Assembly (NCBI GenBank): GCA_019359675.1
Contig: JAHHGX010000065.1
Coordinates: 434,001 to 498,000 of the forward strand
Direction of reading: 5' to 3'
Source of the DNA: Calothrix sp. FI2-JRJ7
Lineage (GTDB): Bacteria; Cyanobacteriota; Cyanobacteriia; Cyanobacteriales; Nostocaceae
DNA: 64,000 nucleotides
Shown: positions 7,413-16,361 of the stretch, one piece after another
Layout of the letters: the number at the start of each line of letters is the position of its first letter
Numbering within the stretch: the first letter of the stretch is position 1
Made by a program: the position numbers and the translations under genes
Notes under the pieces: model-generated
Seen by the model: only the letters and a program-made list of their open reading frames with translations
Databases searched by the model: none
What the model was told of the DNA's origin: nothing

Positions 7413-9416
7413 TTACTTTTTAGTACTATATGCCTGGTCGGGGTGGGTTAGTTTATCTGGGTATCGTAATTCTAATTGACCCATCTTTACCATTTTGCTA
7501 AGGTATCCGAGCCTTAGCGTATTATATGAGCGACCTAACAATTCTTGAAGTTGTTTATGGCTTAAAAATCTTCCTTCACAAACTTGGAGAATTGTTGCCT
7601 CCATAACTTGAGTTGATACCTTACTTTTATTTCTGACGGCACCAGCAATTGCTAAAAGCAATTCCCAATCATCAGAGCTGGGCGCCAAATCATCAGAGTT
7701 GGGCGCCAAATCATCAGAGCTGGGCACTAAATCATCAGAGCTGGGCACTAAATCATCAGAGCTGGGCACTAAATCATCAGAGCTAGGCGCCAAATCATCA
7801 GAGCTAGGCGCCAAATCGTCAAAAATTTCTTCTGGTATAATGCCTAACAATAATTCTTCGGGACTAGTTTTGTCAAAAAAATTATAATTTTGAGCTACTA
7901 GGTCAGCTTCCACATTAGGTGGCTCGCCAGGAAAAAAATAGAAAGTTCCACGAGCCATGCCGCTAGATTCAAGGAAGCCATCCCTTACAAGAGCAGACAA
8001 AGCTTTGGTTAAATCGTGTGGGTGAGCAACACTCATACACTTGAGTCGAGCGTGAGTAACTTTTCCCTCGAGAGCTACCGTTACTAAAGCAAGGCGTTGA
8101 TCGTATGATAACTCACGGAATTTTAAACCGAATCGTTCGTCAAGTTCCCTAAGAGTTTCTTCTGGCAGTAGGTTAATCATTAACATTGCTAGTAATGTTT
8201 GATCTGGCTCTAATTCTTCTGAAAAAGCAGGCAGTCGCCAATGTTGCCGACTCCAATTACGGTAAATTTTGGGAATACCAGAACCTGCCTGTTCTCCAAT
8301 ACCTACAAGCTGAAACATTTTCTGCAACTTGCGATTACGGCAATCACTTGTACCACCACGTAAAGCATCTTCTAGAGACAGCCTCATTATGCCAGGGTTG
8401 CGAAACACAAACATATCGGGGCGTTTAATAATCTGTATTGGTACTCGCCCTGTATAATCAGCGTGAATTATTGTGTTAATTAATGCTTCCCGCAATGCTT
8501 CATGTACGGGCGTTTCATCTACACGTTTTGCGCCTTTCAGCTTAAAGGGTACTTTCAGGTCAGAGAAAAGTTTTTGAATAACCCGACGATAAAAATCATA
8601 AAGGTTTCCTGACCACGTGCCATCTGTGGTAACACGATCTACCCATCTAGCCTCCATTCGTGGCTTCGGACGTTCTTGATAATCTACTATATAGTGAGGT
8701 ACTGCCTCAAGGATCGATGGAAGTTTACCAAACATTAACAAACCAGCTATAGTCAATCCTTCTTTGCCTGTTTGGCGATCGCGTAGCCAACCACCAATAG
8801 ATTGTAAAAATTCCTTATCATCTTGGTCGAGCCAAGGATGATCGGGTTTGGTAGCCTTAAATTGATTTCGATATGCCTTAAGGGTGTTTGGATCAACATC
8901 ATCAAAACCGTAGTTTTCGAGTAACCGGGCATCCCGTACTTCCTCTACCTGTTCTGCGAGCATACGTTTAACAGTTTCTTCATCGCATAAGTAATCACCC
9001 TCGTAGTTTCTACGATAAGTGCCTGTTAGAGGATTTTGTCCTACATAAACAGGTCGTTGCGACCGTCGCGCTCGTGGAACTTCAACACGAATAATTTGTT
9101 TACTCTGTACTTCAATAACTTCAACCATTTTGTCGGTAAGCAAATTAATACTTATCCGTTGGTGATTATTAAGTCCATCCCAAAGGGTTTTGAGAACGCG
9201 ATCTGGAACTGCGATACCTGTGGTGCTAAATTTTCCTTTAGGTTTCTCCTCAATGCCTAAAAAAATTACACCACCGTAGGTGTTAGCCATTGCAGAATAA
9301 GACTCAAAGAAGCTTTTAGGCAGTTCACCTTGCCCGTCTCTGCCGGATGCTTGTTTGGCTTCAATATCACAACCTTCTGCTAGTTCTTCAATATCCAGTA
9401 TCGATAGGCTTGCCAT
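7413..9416 (-). CDS. AlbA/Schlafen-type ATP-binding regulator, RecG-like C-terminus
   Basis: A 667-residue protein. Residues 10-150 form an AlbA_2/Schlafen-like domain (DIEAKQASGRDGQGELPKSF, then YGGVIFLGIEEKPKG), a nucleic-acid-binding module. Further on, HEALREALINTIIHADYTG and the later GIGEQAGSGIPKI mark the GHKL-like HATPase_c_4 region found in proteins annotated as RecG-like or putative transcriptional regulators. Near the C-terminus a linker has seven 7-residue repeats (DDLAPSS/DDLVPSS), followed by a winged-helix-like end (HKQLQELLGRSYNTLRLGYL). Such proteins are often linked to defence or to transcription control. It stands alone on the minus strand between two copies of the transglycosylase 3' end, which suggests that it arrived as part of the same island. 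Confidence 0.8.
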   Translation of the reverse strand: MASLSILDIEELAEGCDIEAKQASGRDGQGELPKSFFESYSAMANTYGGVIFLGIEEKPKGKFSTTGIAVPDRVLKTLWDGLNNHQRISINLLTDKMVEVIEVQSKQIIRVEVPRARRSQRPVYVGQNPLTGTYRRNYEGDYLCDEETVKRMLAEQVEEVRDARLLENYGFDDVDPNTLKAYRNQFKATKPDHPWLDQDDKEFLQSIGGWLRDRQTGKEGLTIAGLLMFGKLPSILEAVPHYIVDYQERPKPRMEARWVDRVTTDGTWSGNLYDFYRRVIQKLFSDLKVPFKLKGAKRVDETPVHEALREALINTIIHADYTGRVPIQIIKRPDMFVFRNPGIMRLSLEDALRGGTSDCRNRKLQKMFQLVGIGEQAGSGIPKIYRNWSRQHWRLPAFSEELEPDQTLLAMLMINLLPEETLRELDERFGLKFRELSYDQRLALVTVALEGKVTHARLKCMSVAHPHDLTKALSALVRDGFLESSGMARGTFYFFPGEPPNVEADLVAQNYNFFDKTSPEELLLGIIPEEIFDDLAPSSDDLAPSSDDLVPSSDDLVPSSDDLVPSSDDLAPNSDDLAPSSDDWELLLAIAGAVRNKSKVSTQVMEATILQVCEGRFLSHKQLQELLGRSYNTLRLGYLSKMVKMGQLELRYPDKLTHPDQAYSTKK
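7669..7816 (-). repeat. 21-bp tandem repeats in the AlbA_2 gene linker
   Basis: Seven 21-base units on the minus strand each encode DDL-A/V-P-S/N-S. Several copies differ only at the GGCGCC/GGCACT position, which switches Ala to Val. Copy-number change would keep the frame, so the linker length can vary. Confidence 0.9.
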
Positions 9417-10018
9417 CGTAAATCCTCAAACAGCCAAAATATAATCACACCACTTTCGAGAAAGTCTGTTAATTAATTTAACAGTGACGTGTTAAAAATT
9501 TTGTCAATTCTTGTAAATCTTTGATTGTTTTGACTGCTTTCAATAGTCATGCTAATAAATTTGATTATAAACCCACCGTATAAATTTTAACAATTATAGT
9601 GATAACTAATTAGTTAATGAACAAAACTTGTTGACAACAAAAATAATGCTTTAATCAAAGAACATTTAGCAATAACTATTTATAAATATTGGTATTTAAG
9701 CCATTTAGACTTATGCAAAACGGAGTTGCACGACTTTATGAAAACAGACAGTAAATATAACAGTTATATAATAACTCTAAAAAAATAGCTACAAAGCTTG
9801 CGGTGTAAGGATTTAATTAATTACACCTTCTCTTCCAGTCACATAACGTTCACATAAGAAAATTATGCCCAAAAACGAATATATTTAGCGTGTTTACGAG
9901 ATGTTCGGCGCCATTTTTCTAAACTAACACATTAACAATAATCACAATACTAATAGCTAGCCATGCACAACATAGGTTTTGTTACGTGTAATGTATTATA
10001 CGAGTAACTAAATAATTA
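9417..10018. other. long AT-rich intergenic stretch
   Basis: About 600 bases lie between the AlbA_2 gene and the tRNA. Apart from the transglycosylase remnant at 9640-9710 I see no coding frame with protein-like content, no clear hairpin terminator and no recognisable RNA. Confidence 0.5.
9640..9710 (+). pseudogene. second copy of the transglycosylase-like gene 3' end
   Basis: The bases from 9655 to 9710 align without gaps to 7139-7194 with only scattered differences and end in the shared run AAGCCATTTAGAC. Translated, it reads ALIKEHLAITIYKYWYLSHL against ARLIEEHLTLGIYKDWYSSHL in the longer copy. No other part of the gene is recognisable here. Confidence 0.7.
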
Positions 10019-10092
<74 letters not shown>

Positions 10093-10190
10093 GCATAGTT
10101 TTACTAGCCTATATTGCAGTGTACCACAAAGAAAGGGAAATGAGAGTGTAAAGTGCTGAGTGCTTAGTGATAACTCATAACTTCTAACTC

Positions 10191-10242
10191 GTAGAGACGT
10201 GTAAACCAGAGGTTTTCCCGGAGGGATTAATCACGTCTCTAC
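10191..10242 (-). repeat. 52-bp GTAGAGACGTG palindromic element, intergenic copy
   Basis: It has the same 11-base inverted ends as the copy in polA and differs from it at one interior base. Its upstream flank AAGTGCTGAGTG is also found next to the cobN copy, so the mobile unit may be slightly longer than the palindrome. It lies between the tRNA and lipA. Confidence 0.9.
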
Positions 10243-10298
10243 AACTTAATCACAACTTGCTACCATTAACTTTGTATATCTATATAAATGGGTAGAAG

Positions 10299-11177
10299 TT
10301 GATTGTGGCTGTAAAACCAGATTGGTTGCGGGTAAAGGCGCCTCAATGGGAGCGTGTCGGTAGTGTTAAAGAAATATTGCGGGATTTAGCTTTAAATACA
10401 GTTTGTGAGGAAGCGTCGTGTCCGAATATTGGTGAGTGCTTTAATGCAGGAACCGCGACGTTTCTAATTATGGGACCCGCTTGCACACGCGCTTGTCCTT
10501 ATTGCGATATCGATTTTGAGAAAAAACCCAAACCTCTCGACCCTACTGAACCCGAACGCTTGGCAGAAGCAGTGCGTCGCATGAAGCTTAACCATGTGGT
10601 AATTACTTCGGTAAACCGCGATGATTTACCTGATGGAGGCGCCTCTCAGTTTGTAAAATGTATCGAAAATATCCGCGCATTATCACCTCACACTACTATC
10701 GAATTATTAATTCCCGACTTGTGTGGAAACTGGGAAGCGCTAGAAATAATTCTCTCTTCACAACCCGAAGTTCTCAACCATAATACAGAAACCATTCCAC
10801 GCTTGTATCGTCGTGTGCGTCCCCAAGCAAATTACGAGCGCACCCTAGAATTACTCAAGCGCAGTCGTGAAATTGCACCTTGGGTTTATACAAAATCTGG
10901 CATTATGGTCGGACTCGGTGAAACCGATGAAGAAATTCGTCAAGTTATGCAAGATTTACGCGCAGTTGATTGCGATATTTTAACCATCGGGCAATATCTA
11001 CAGCCTAGTCAAAAACATCTACAAGTTAATGACTTCGTTCGTCCCGAACAATTTGATGCATGGCAAGCATTCGGTGAAGAAATCGGTTTTTTACAAGTTG
11101 TTTCATCACCATTGACACGCAGTTCCTACCATGCCGAACAAGTTCGAGAATTAATGCAGCGCCACCCACGCAAATAA
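10299..11177 (+). CDS. lipA: lipoyl synthase
   Basis: Radical SAM enzyme that inserts two sulfur atoms into octanoyl groups on lipoyl domains of 2-oxoacid dehydrogenases and the glycine cleavage H protein. The auxiliary cluster motif [12 protein letters not shown] (Cys 36, 41, 47) and the radical SAM motif CTRACPYC (Cys 62, 66, 69) are intact, and the C-terminal RSSYHAEQV supplies the conserved RSSYH serine. The length of 292 residues is normal. No ATG fits the start. The frame begins with TTG (10299), and a GTG two codons later is equally possible; both follow AGAAG. The gene is preceded by the palindromic element and followed by a hairpin shared with gpsA. Confidence 0.95.
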   Translation: MIVAVKPDWLRVKAPQWERVGSVKEILRDLALNTVCEEASCPNIGECFNAGTATFLIMGPACTRACPYCDIDFEKKPKPLDPTEPERLAEAVRRMKLNHVVITSVNRDDLPDGGASQFVKCIENIRALSPHTTIELLIPDLCGNWEALEIILSSQPEVLNHNTETIPRLYRRVRPQANYERTLELLKRSREIAPWVYTKSGIMVGLGETDEEIRQVMQDLRAVDCDILTIGQYLQPSQKHLQVNDFVRPEQFDAWQAFGEEIGFLQVVSSPLTRSSYHAEQVRELMQRHPRK

Positions 11178-11179
11178 CG

Positions 11180-11239
11180 TAGGGGCGGGTTAACCCATAT
11201 CCTAAAATAAAAATAAAAATCTAACTAAACCCGCCCCTA
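11180..11239 (+). terminator. GGGGCGGGTT inverted repeat between lipA and gpsA
   Basis: TAGGGGCGGGTT (11180-11191) is mirrored by AACCCGCCCCTA (11228-11239) around an A-rich loop of 36 bases. A related pair flanks the P450 operon end at 46326-46379, so this is a dispersed intergenic repeat that may also slow or end transcription. The gpsA start follows at once. Confidence 0.5.
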
Positions 11240-11241
11240 TT

Positions 11242-12201
11242 TTGAACCACCCCAACCCACAACAATTAAAAATCCCAAATCCAAAATCAGTAGTTATCCT
11301 CGGCGCCGGCGCTTGGGGAAGCAGCCTAGCCTCCTTAGTATCAGCAAACGGTCATCAAGTAAATATCTGGTCGCGTCGCAGTGACTTACAACTCGCGTCT
11401 ACAGTTAGCGATGCCGATATTATTGTTAGCGCTATATCTATGAAAGGGGTGCCTGATGTCATTGCCCAACTTCAGCTTCTAAAGCTTCCAGATAAAGCAA
11501 TTTTTGTAACTGCTACAAAAGGTTTAGACACTCAAACTACCTGCACACCCTCACAAATTCTCCAAACAGCCTTTCCTTCGCATCCCGTTGTAGTGTTATC
11601 GGGTCCAAATTTATCTAAAGAAATAGAACTTGGTTTACCTTCTGCAACGGTAGTAGCAAGCCATTCGGGAACTGCGGCAGAATTTGTACAACTCGTTTTC
11701 TCCTCACCACGGTTTCGAGTTTACACAAATCTTGACCCTTTGGGCGTTGAGCTAGGTGGCACTTTAAAGAATGTTATCGCTATTGCAGCAGGCGCCTGTG
11801 ATGGTTTGCAATTAGGAACTAACGCTAAAGCTGCTTTAGTCACTCGCGGACTTACCGAAATGGTTCGTATCGGTGTAAGTTTAGGCGCCAAAGCTGAAAC
11901 ATTCTATGGTTTGTCAGGATTAGGTGACTTACTCGCAACTTGTAACAGTTCTCTTAGTCGCAATTACCAAGTCGGTTATCAGCTAGCTTGTGGCAAAACT
12001 CTTCCTGAAATTCTTACCCACTTACAAGGAACTGCGGAGGGGGTAAACACTTGCTCAGTATTAATTACGCACAGCTTAGGGCAAAATATCTCAATGCCCA
12101 TTACCGAACAAGTTTATCGTGTCCTGCAATCAGAATCCACACCCCGTCAAGCTTTAGAAGAACTGATGCTTCGTAACATCAAGCCTGAGTACCACGAATA
12201 A
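11242..12201 (+). CDS. gpsA: NAD(P)H-dependent glycerol-3-phosphate dehydrogenase
   Basis: Reduces dihydroxyacetone phosphate to sn-glycerol 3-phosphate for phospholipid and glycolipid synthesis. The nucleotide-binding motif VVILGAGAWGSSLASL lies near residue 20. It is followed by FVTATKGLD, LSGPNLSKEIELGLP and the substrate-site stretch GGTLKNVIAIAAGACDGL, then NAKAALVTRGL. The length of 319 residues is typical for cyanobacteria. The frame opens with a TTG (11242), and the next ATG-type start would remove the Rossmann motif, so a TTG start is favoured. Only 64 bases separate it from lipA, so read-through from lipA is possible despite the hairpin between them. Confidence 0.95.
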   Translation: MNHPNPQQLKIPNPKSVVILGAGAWGSSLASLVSANGHQVNIWSRRSDLQLASTVSDADIIVSAISMKGVPDVIAQLQLLKLPDKAIFVTATKGLDTQTTCTPSQILQTAFPSHPVVVLSGPNLSKEIELGLPSATVVASHSGTAAEFVQLVFSSPRFRVYTNLDPLGVELGGTLKNVIAIAAGACDGLQLGTNAKAALVTRGLTEMVRIGVSLGAKAETFYGLSGLGDLLATCNSSLSRNYQVGYQLACGKTLPEILTHLQGTAEGVNTCSVLITHSLGQNISMPITEQVYRVLQSESTPRQALEELMLRNIKPEYHE

Positions 12202-12775
12202 ATAATATATATATTTCTACTATATTTCTACAAGGCGCCTCAACATATCGGGGTTTAAGAGCAATCCTTAGAAAACACGAACAATACTTAACGCAAAATC
12301 AGTCTCTTCGCACACTGAAACCTTCAGGAAACTACAACTCGGTTCCTGTATATATAACCATGAAACAGATTAAAAAAATATTTCCACTTACTTCTACTTA
12401 ATTTATGATTATATTCCGTCAAAAAAGCTACCGTCAACATCTACGCTTATAAAAATCAAATTTAACACTGTAACCCAGAGCCTGAGTCATTTTTTACCTA
12501 AGACAAATCGAATGATTGAGCTGTCATAGCGGTCTGTACTCGCCAATAACACGTATTAAATAATACTAAAAAGGCTCTGAACTAGGAAATTTACCGCAAA
12601 AATCTTTTCAGCTGGATGTTAGTTTCTGTGAAATTGCGGGAATGATATCAACAGTTGATTATGCTGACCCTTTGTTGACCCTTTGGGTTCGCAGTTGCGC
12701 TTCGCGGACAACCTCCAACATGCGCGTGCTGCCCACCACAATCTATTGTTACCTGGAGCCATTGAGACGAGCCTT
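12202..12775 (+). other. long leader region upstream of sigC
   Basis: About 570 bases lie between gpsA and the chosen sigC start. A frame runs into sigC from 12683, but its first 31 residues have no counterpart in SigC as I know it. I see no clear promoter pair, riboswitch or hairpin; the region probably holds the sigC promoter and a long 5' UTR. Confidence 0.4.
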
Positions 12776-14026
12776 ATGCCAGCAACATCTTTTTACGCCG
12801 CAGATGCAGAAGAAGCCCAACAACCTAACCAAGCATTTGACCCAGACCTCGTAGTTGATGAGAATGAGTTGTCACAAGAAGATTTGGAGGAGCTGGAGAT
12901 GGTATCGCAAGACCCAGCCAGCTATGCTGTAACCCCTAACCGCCGCAGTACCGATTTGGTACGCTTGTATCTTCAAGAAATTGGGCGGGTTCGTTTGTTA
13001 GGACGTGATGAAGAAGTTTCAGAAGCTCAAAAAGTTCAACGCTATTTACGCTTACGGATATTGCTATCCAATTCTGCCAAGCAGGGCGACGATATTATTA
13101 CCCCCTACCAACGGATTATTGAAATCCAAGAACGTCTAACATCTGAATTGGGTCATCGTCCTTCGCTCGAACGCTGGGCAAAAACAGGTGATATGGATGT
13201 TTTTGAACTCAAGCAACTTCTTGCTAAAGGCAAACGTCGCTGGGCAGAAATTGCTAAGTTAGCTGTCGAAGAGTTAGAGCAAATTCAAAGCCAAGGACTT
13301 CAATCTAAAGAACACATGATTAAGGCGAATCTTCGTCTTGTTGTGTCCGTTGCCAAAAAATATCAAAATCGCGGTTTAGAGTTATTGGACTTGGTTCAAG
13401 AAGGTACTTTAGGTTTAGAGCGTGCAGTAGAAAAGTTTGACCCAACCAAAGGCTACCGATTTAGTACTTATGCTTACTGGTGGATTCGTCAGGGTATCAC
13501 TCGTGCCATTGCTACAAGCAGTCGTACTATTCGACTCCCTGTCCACATCACAGAAAAACTCAACAAAATCAAAAAAGCACAGCGTAAAATTGCTCAAGAA
13601 AAAGGTCGCACACCGACTTTAGAAGATTTGGCTATTGAACTCGAAATGTCACCAGCACAAGTTAGAGAAGTATTACTACGTGTACCTCGTTCAGTCTCTC
13701 TCGAAACTAAAGTTGGTAAAGACAAAGATACTGAGTTGGGTGAACTTCTTGAAACTGATGGTGTTACCCCAGAAGAAATGCTAATGCGCGAATCACTTCA
13801 ACGTGATTTACAGCACTTGTTAGCTGATTTAACCAGTCGCGAACGCGATGTTATTCTCATGCGCTTTGGTTTAGCTGATGGTCATCCTTATTCGTTAGCT
13901 GAAATTGGACGCGCTCTAGATTTATCTCGCGAACGAGTACGTCAAATCGAATCCAAAGCATTGCAAAAACTACGCCAACCTAAGCGTCGTAACTTAATTC
14001 GCGATTACTTAGAGTCTTTAAGCTAG
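12776..14026 (+). CDS. sigC: group 2 RNA polymerase sigma factor SigC
   Basis: Alternative sigma-70 of 416 residues. It has the cyanobacterial region 1.2 block STDLVRLYLQEIGRVRLLGR, core-binding region 2 (HMIKANLRLVVSVAKKYQNR, GLELLDLVQEGTLGLERAV, RFSTYAYWWIRQGITRAI) and region 4 with LAEIGRALDLSRERVRQIES. I start it at MPATSFYA because the SigC of Anabaena, as I remember it, begins almost identically. The longer in-frame extension from 12683 is not protein-like. The gene sits directly upstream of furA, as in Anabaena, where SigC serves nitrogen-step and stress responses. A short hairpin follows the stop codon. Confidence 0.93.
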   Translation: MPATSFYAADAEEAQQPNQAFDPDLVVDENELSQEDLEELEMVSQDPASYAVTPNRRSTDLVRLYLQEIGRVRLLGRDEEVSEAQKVQRYLRLRILLSNSAKQGDDIITPYQRIIEIQERLTSELGHRPSLERWAKTGDMDVFELKQLLAKGKRRWAEIAKLAVEELEQIQSQGLQSKEHMIKANLRLVVSVAKKYQNRGLELLDLVQEGTLGLERAVEKFDPTKGYRFSTYAYWWIRQGITRAIATSSRTIRLPVHITEKLNKIKKAQRKIAQEKGRTPTLEDLAIELEMSPAQVREVLLRVPRSVSLETKVGKDKDTELGELLETDGVTPEEMLMRESLQRDLQHLLADLTSRERDVILMRFGLADGHPYSLAEIGRALDLSRERVRQIESKALQKLRQPKRRNLIRDYLESLS

Positions 14027-14077
14027 TTTTTCACTCTTTCTGTACACTTTAGTGTGACCTTATGACTTATTACAATA

Positions 14078-14097
14078 CCCCTCCCTTTAGGGAGGGG
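14078..14097 (+). terminator. CCCCTCCC/GGGAGGGG hairpin after sigC
   Basis: CCCCTCCCT is mirrored by AGGGAGGGG with almost no loop, 50 bases after the sigC stop. No T-tract follows, so it may be a repeat that works as a weak terminator. Confidence 0.5.
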
Positions 14098-14460
14098 CGT
14101 AATAAAGCTAAACTAATTTACATATGAATCTATTGTTGAGACATTTACACAACATTTAATTTTTCGTTACAATATCGCTTTTTATCTCGATTGAAACTGC
14201 AAATGCTTCAAAATCACGACTAATAGCCAATAGTTTACAATAAACAAACACTATGATTTGTATATTATTTGTAACATTTTGGCAATCTATAGCAACAAAT
14301 TTGCAACTAATGCAATACTAATTCTCATAAAAACAGTTTGCAATAACTTGTAAACAGGGAAAGTCGTTTGTTTTATGCTTTCCCCTTCTCTCTTCCCCTT
14401 TTCCCTTTCCCCCCATTCCTCAATTAAGTACTTAAAATAATTCTCAATAACCTCTAATTG

Positions 14461-14515
14461 TTGCAACTTGCTCTGAATATTTGTTATATTCTCAATTGAC
14501 AGCCTTTATTGAGAA
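14461..14515 (+). promoter_or_regulatory. furA promoter and inverted repeat
   Basis: TTGCAA (14461-14466) and TATATT (14485-14490), with an 18-base spacer, form a plausible -35/-10 pair. Immediately downstream TTCTCAAT (14489-14496) is mirrored by ATTGAGAA (14508-14515), which overlaps the ribosome-site region. This could be an autoregulatory operator or a leader hairpin covering the Shine-Dalgarno. Confidence 0.5.
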
Positions 14516-14523
14516 AGATTAGT

Positions 14524-14979
14524 ATGTCTGTCTACACATCTGCTTCGCTTAAGGCAGAGCTTAATGAACGTGGCTGGCGCCTAACTCCCCAAAGGGAAGT
14601 TATATTACATATTTTCCAAGAACTTCCACAAGGTGAACATCTGAGTGCAGAAGACCTTTACGAAAGGTTAGAAGAACAAGGAGAAGGCATCAGCTTATCG
14701 ACTATTTACCGCACCCTCAAATTAATGGCGCGGATGGGGATTTTACGGGAATTGGAACTGGGAGAAGGACATAAACATTACGAAATCAACCAGCCATATC
14801 CACATCATCACCATCACTTAATTTGTGTAAGGTGTAACACCACGATTGAGTTTAAGAACGATTCAGTTCTTAAAATTGGCTCAAAAACAGCCCAAAAAGA
14901 AGGTTTTAGCCTTCTTGATTGTCAAATGACTATTCATGCTGTTTGCCCGAAGTGTCAACGTGCGTTAATGCCGTTATAA
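14524..14979 (+). CDS. furA: ferric uptake regulator FurA
   Basis: Fe(II)- and redox-sensing repressor of 151 residues. A winged helix (LKAELNERGWRLTPQREVIL, then ISLSTIYRTLKLMARMGIL) is followed by the His-rich dimerisation domain HHHHHLICVRC. Started at MSVYT, the cysteines fall at 101, 104, 133, 141 and 144, the set I know for Anabaena FurA, and Cys141 is followed by Pro, as in its haem-binding Cys-Pro motif. This supports both the identity and the start; a TTG five codons upstream is less likely. It lies downstream of sigC and convergent with a peptidoglycan-binding-protein gene, the same order as all1692-all1691-alr1690 in Anabaena, where the neighbour's transcript acts as antisense to furA. 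Confidence 0.94.
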   Translation: MSVYTSASLKAELNERGWRLTPQREVILHIFQELPQGEHLSAEDLYERLEEQGEGISLSTIYRTLKLMARMGILRELELGEGHKHYEINQPYPHHHHHLICVRCNTTIEFKNDSVLKIGSKTAQKEGFSLLDCQMTIHAVCPKCQRALMPL

Positions 14980-15041
14980 TTTCTTGGGTAAGTACTTGGG
15001 TAAGTTTTTTAGGGGAATCTGGAAAATATATGCTCACACAA

Positions 15042-15070
15042 AAATCCCACGCTGCTCCCGCGTGGGATTT
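15042..15070. terminator. bidirectional terminator between furA and the convergent gene
   Basis: AAATCCCACGC is perfectly mirrored by GCGTGGGATTT with a 7-base loop. A-runs on one side and T-runs on the other make it usable from both directions. It bears on whether an antisense furA transcript can read across this junction. Confidence 0.8.
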
Positions 15071-15118
15071 AGCCATCGTTGATAAATTTTAAAATCAATT
15101 AACGCGCTTGGCTATATC

Positions 15119-16273
15119 TTAATAGCGTCCAGTTGTTACATCATTAAGGCTAATGCCGTAAAACTCTTGTGCTTGTTTAATTGCACGCTTCGTATCGTTA
15201 CCCATTACGCCATTGAGTGGACCTTTATAAAAACCTCGTTCTCTCAACCGACGTTGAATTTCCAGCACATTAAATTCGTTACTGTCTCCATTGTTGGTGC
15301 TTGCGTATAACTTAGCACGTGTTGTTGGACCCGCAATTCCGCTGGCTGCTAAATAATTCTCTGCCTGAAAGCGTCTGACGGCATCTGCTGTAAATGGACC
15401 GTAGTAACCGTTTGGCTGACCTTCTAAGTATCCAGCTTTAATTAATTGTTCCTGTAATACTCGCACGGCTTCACCACGGTCGCCCAAACGAAGTTTATCG
15501 CTTCCTGAGCGGCGATTTTGTGCGTCTTCACCATAACCAACACCTACAGGAGGCAGTCGGCGCAATGTTGCAGGCCCAACTAATCCATCTGCCTCTAACT
15601 TATAAGCTTGCTGAAAGCGTTTAACTGCATCTTCGGTTATTGGTCCGAAAATACCTGTGGAATTGCCATAATAGTATCCCGCCACTCGTAACCGTTCTTG
15701 CAAATTACGAACTTCTTCTCCTTCGTCACCTTTACCAATAATTCCGGAAACGCGACGTTTCGGTACTGATGTTGCTTGCTGCTCGGTACGAGATTGGGCG
15801 TTAACAGCGCGTGGTCTCGAAGTCTGAGTATTGACTACGTTTTGCGCTTGTTGTCTGACTTGATTATTTCTAGCGACTGGGCGCCAGGTGTCTAATTTTC
15901 CAATAGTTGTGGGCCCTGCAATGCCGCTAACCTGCAAAGATGCAGCTTTTTGAAATCGTTTTACAGCATCTTCAGTACGAACGTCATATACTTGAGTGAT
16001 AGGAGCATTATAAAAACCTGCTCGCTTCAAGTCTTGCTGTAATTCGCGAACTGATGGACCCTGGTCGCCTTTTTGCAGTGCAAAAGCACTACTCATCGCA
16101 GTCATCATCGATAAAGTCAAAGCTAGGGGCAACATATAGCGCCAAGCTCGACTCGATAACTTCTTCCAGTCAGGTGATGTTCCCCGATTGACTAAAAAGC
16201 TAAATTTAGCTAACTCAATCGATGGGCAGTCTTCGTAATCGAAAGCTAGGTGTAAATACGCAAGGTTTTCCAT
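15119..16273 (-). CDS. secreted protein with four peptidoglycan-binding domains
   Basis: A 384-residue protein. A basic stretch (WKKLSSRAWRY) and a hydrophobic helix ending SSAFA at about residues 45-65 form a long N-terminal export signal. Four PG_binding_1 modules follow, each with the pattern GDxGxxVRxLQxxLxxAGYY...G.fG..T..AVkrFQ..., for example QKGDQGPSVRELQQDLKRAG and IGKGDEGEEVRNLQERLRVA. No catalytic domain is present, so it probably anchors to or organises the cell wall. Its position, convergent with furA, matches alr1690 of Anabaena, whose read-through transcript covers furA. The MEN start is an ATG with a possible ribosome site AGGAAA upstream. Confidence 0.85.
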   Translation of the reverse strand: MENLAYLHLAFDYEDCPSIELAKFSFLVNRGTSPDWKKLSSRAWRYMLPLALTLSMMTAMSSAFALQKGDQGPSVRELQQDLKRAGFYNAPITQVYDVRTEDAVKRFQKAASLQVSGIAGPTTIGKLDTWRPVARNNQVRQQAQNVVNTQTSRPRAVNAQSRTEQQATSVPKRRVSGIIGKGDEGEEVRNLQERLRVAGYYYGNSTGIFGPITEDAVKRFQQAYKLEADGLVGPATLRRLPPVGVGYGEDAQNRRSGSDKLRLGDRGEAVRVLQEQLIKAGYLEGQPNGYYGPFTADAVRRFQAENYLAASGIAGPTTRAKLYASTNNGDSNEFNVLEIQRRLRERGFYKGPLNGVMGNDTKRAIKQAQEFYGISLNDVTTGRY

Positions 16274-16361
16274 AGTTATTTTCCTAAAGTTTTCCTACAC
16301 CACTTTTTTTCGATGCCAGCAGCACCGACATTTATAAAAAATGCGGCGCCAATTGCTACGT

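Noticed and set aside
7699-7887. Plus-strand repeat frame (GAKSSEL units)
   Set aside because: It is the antisense of the DDLAPSS linker repeats in the AlbA_2 gene.
12683-12775. N-terminal extension of SigC
   Set aside because: The 31 extra residues do not resemble SigC N-termini, and MPATSFYA is the family start as I know it.
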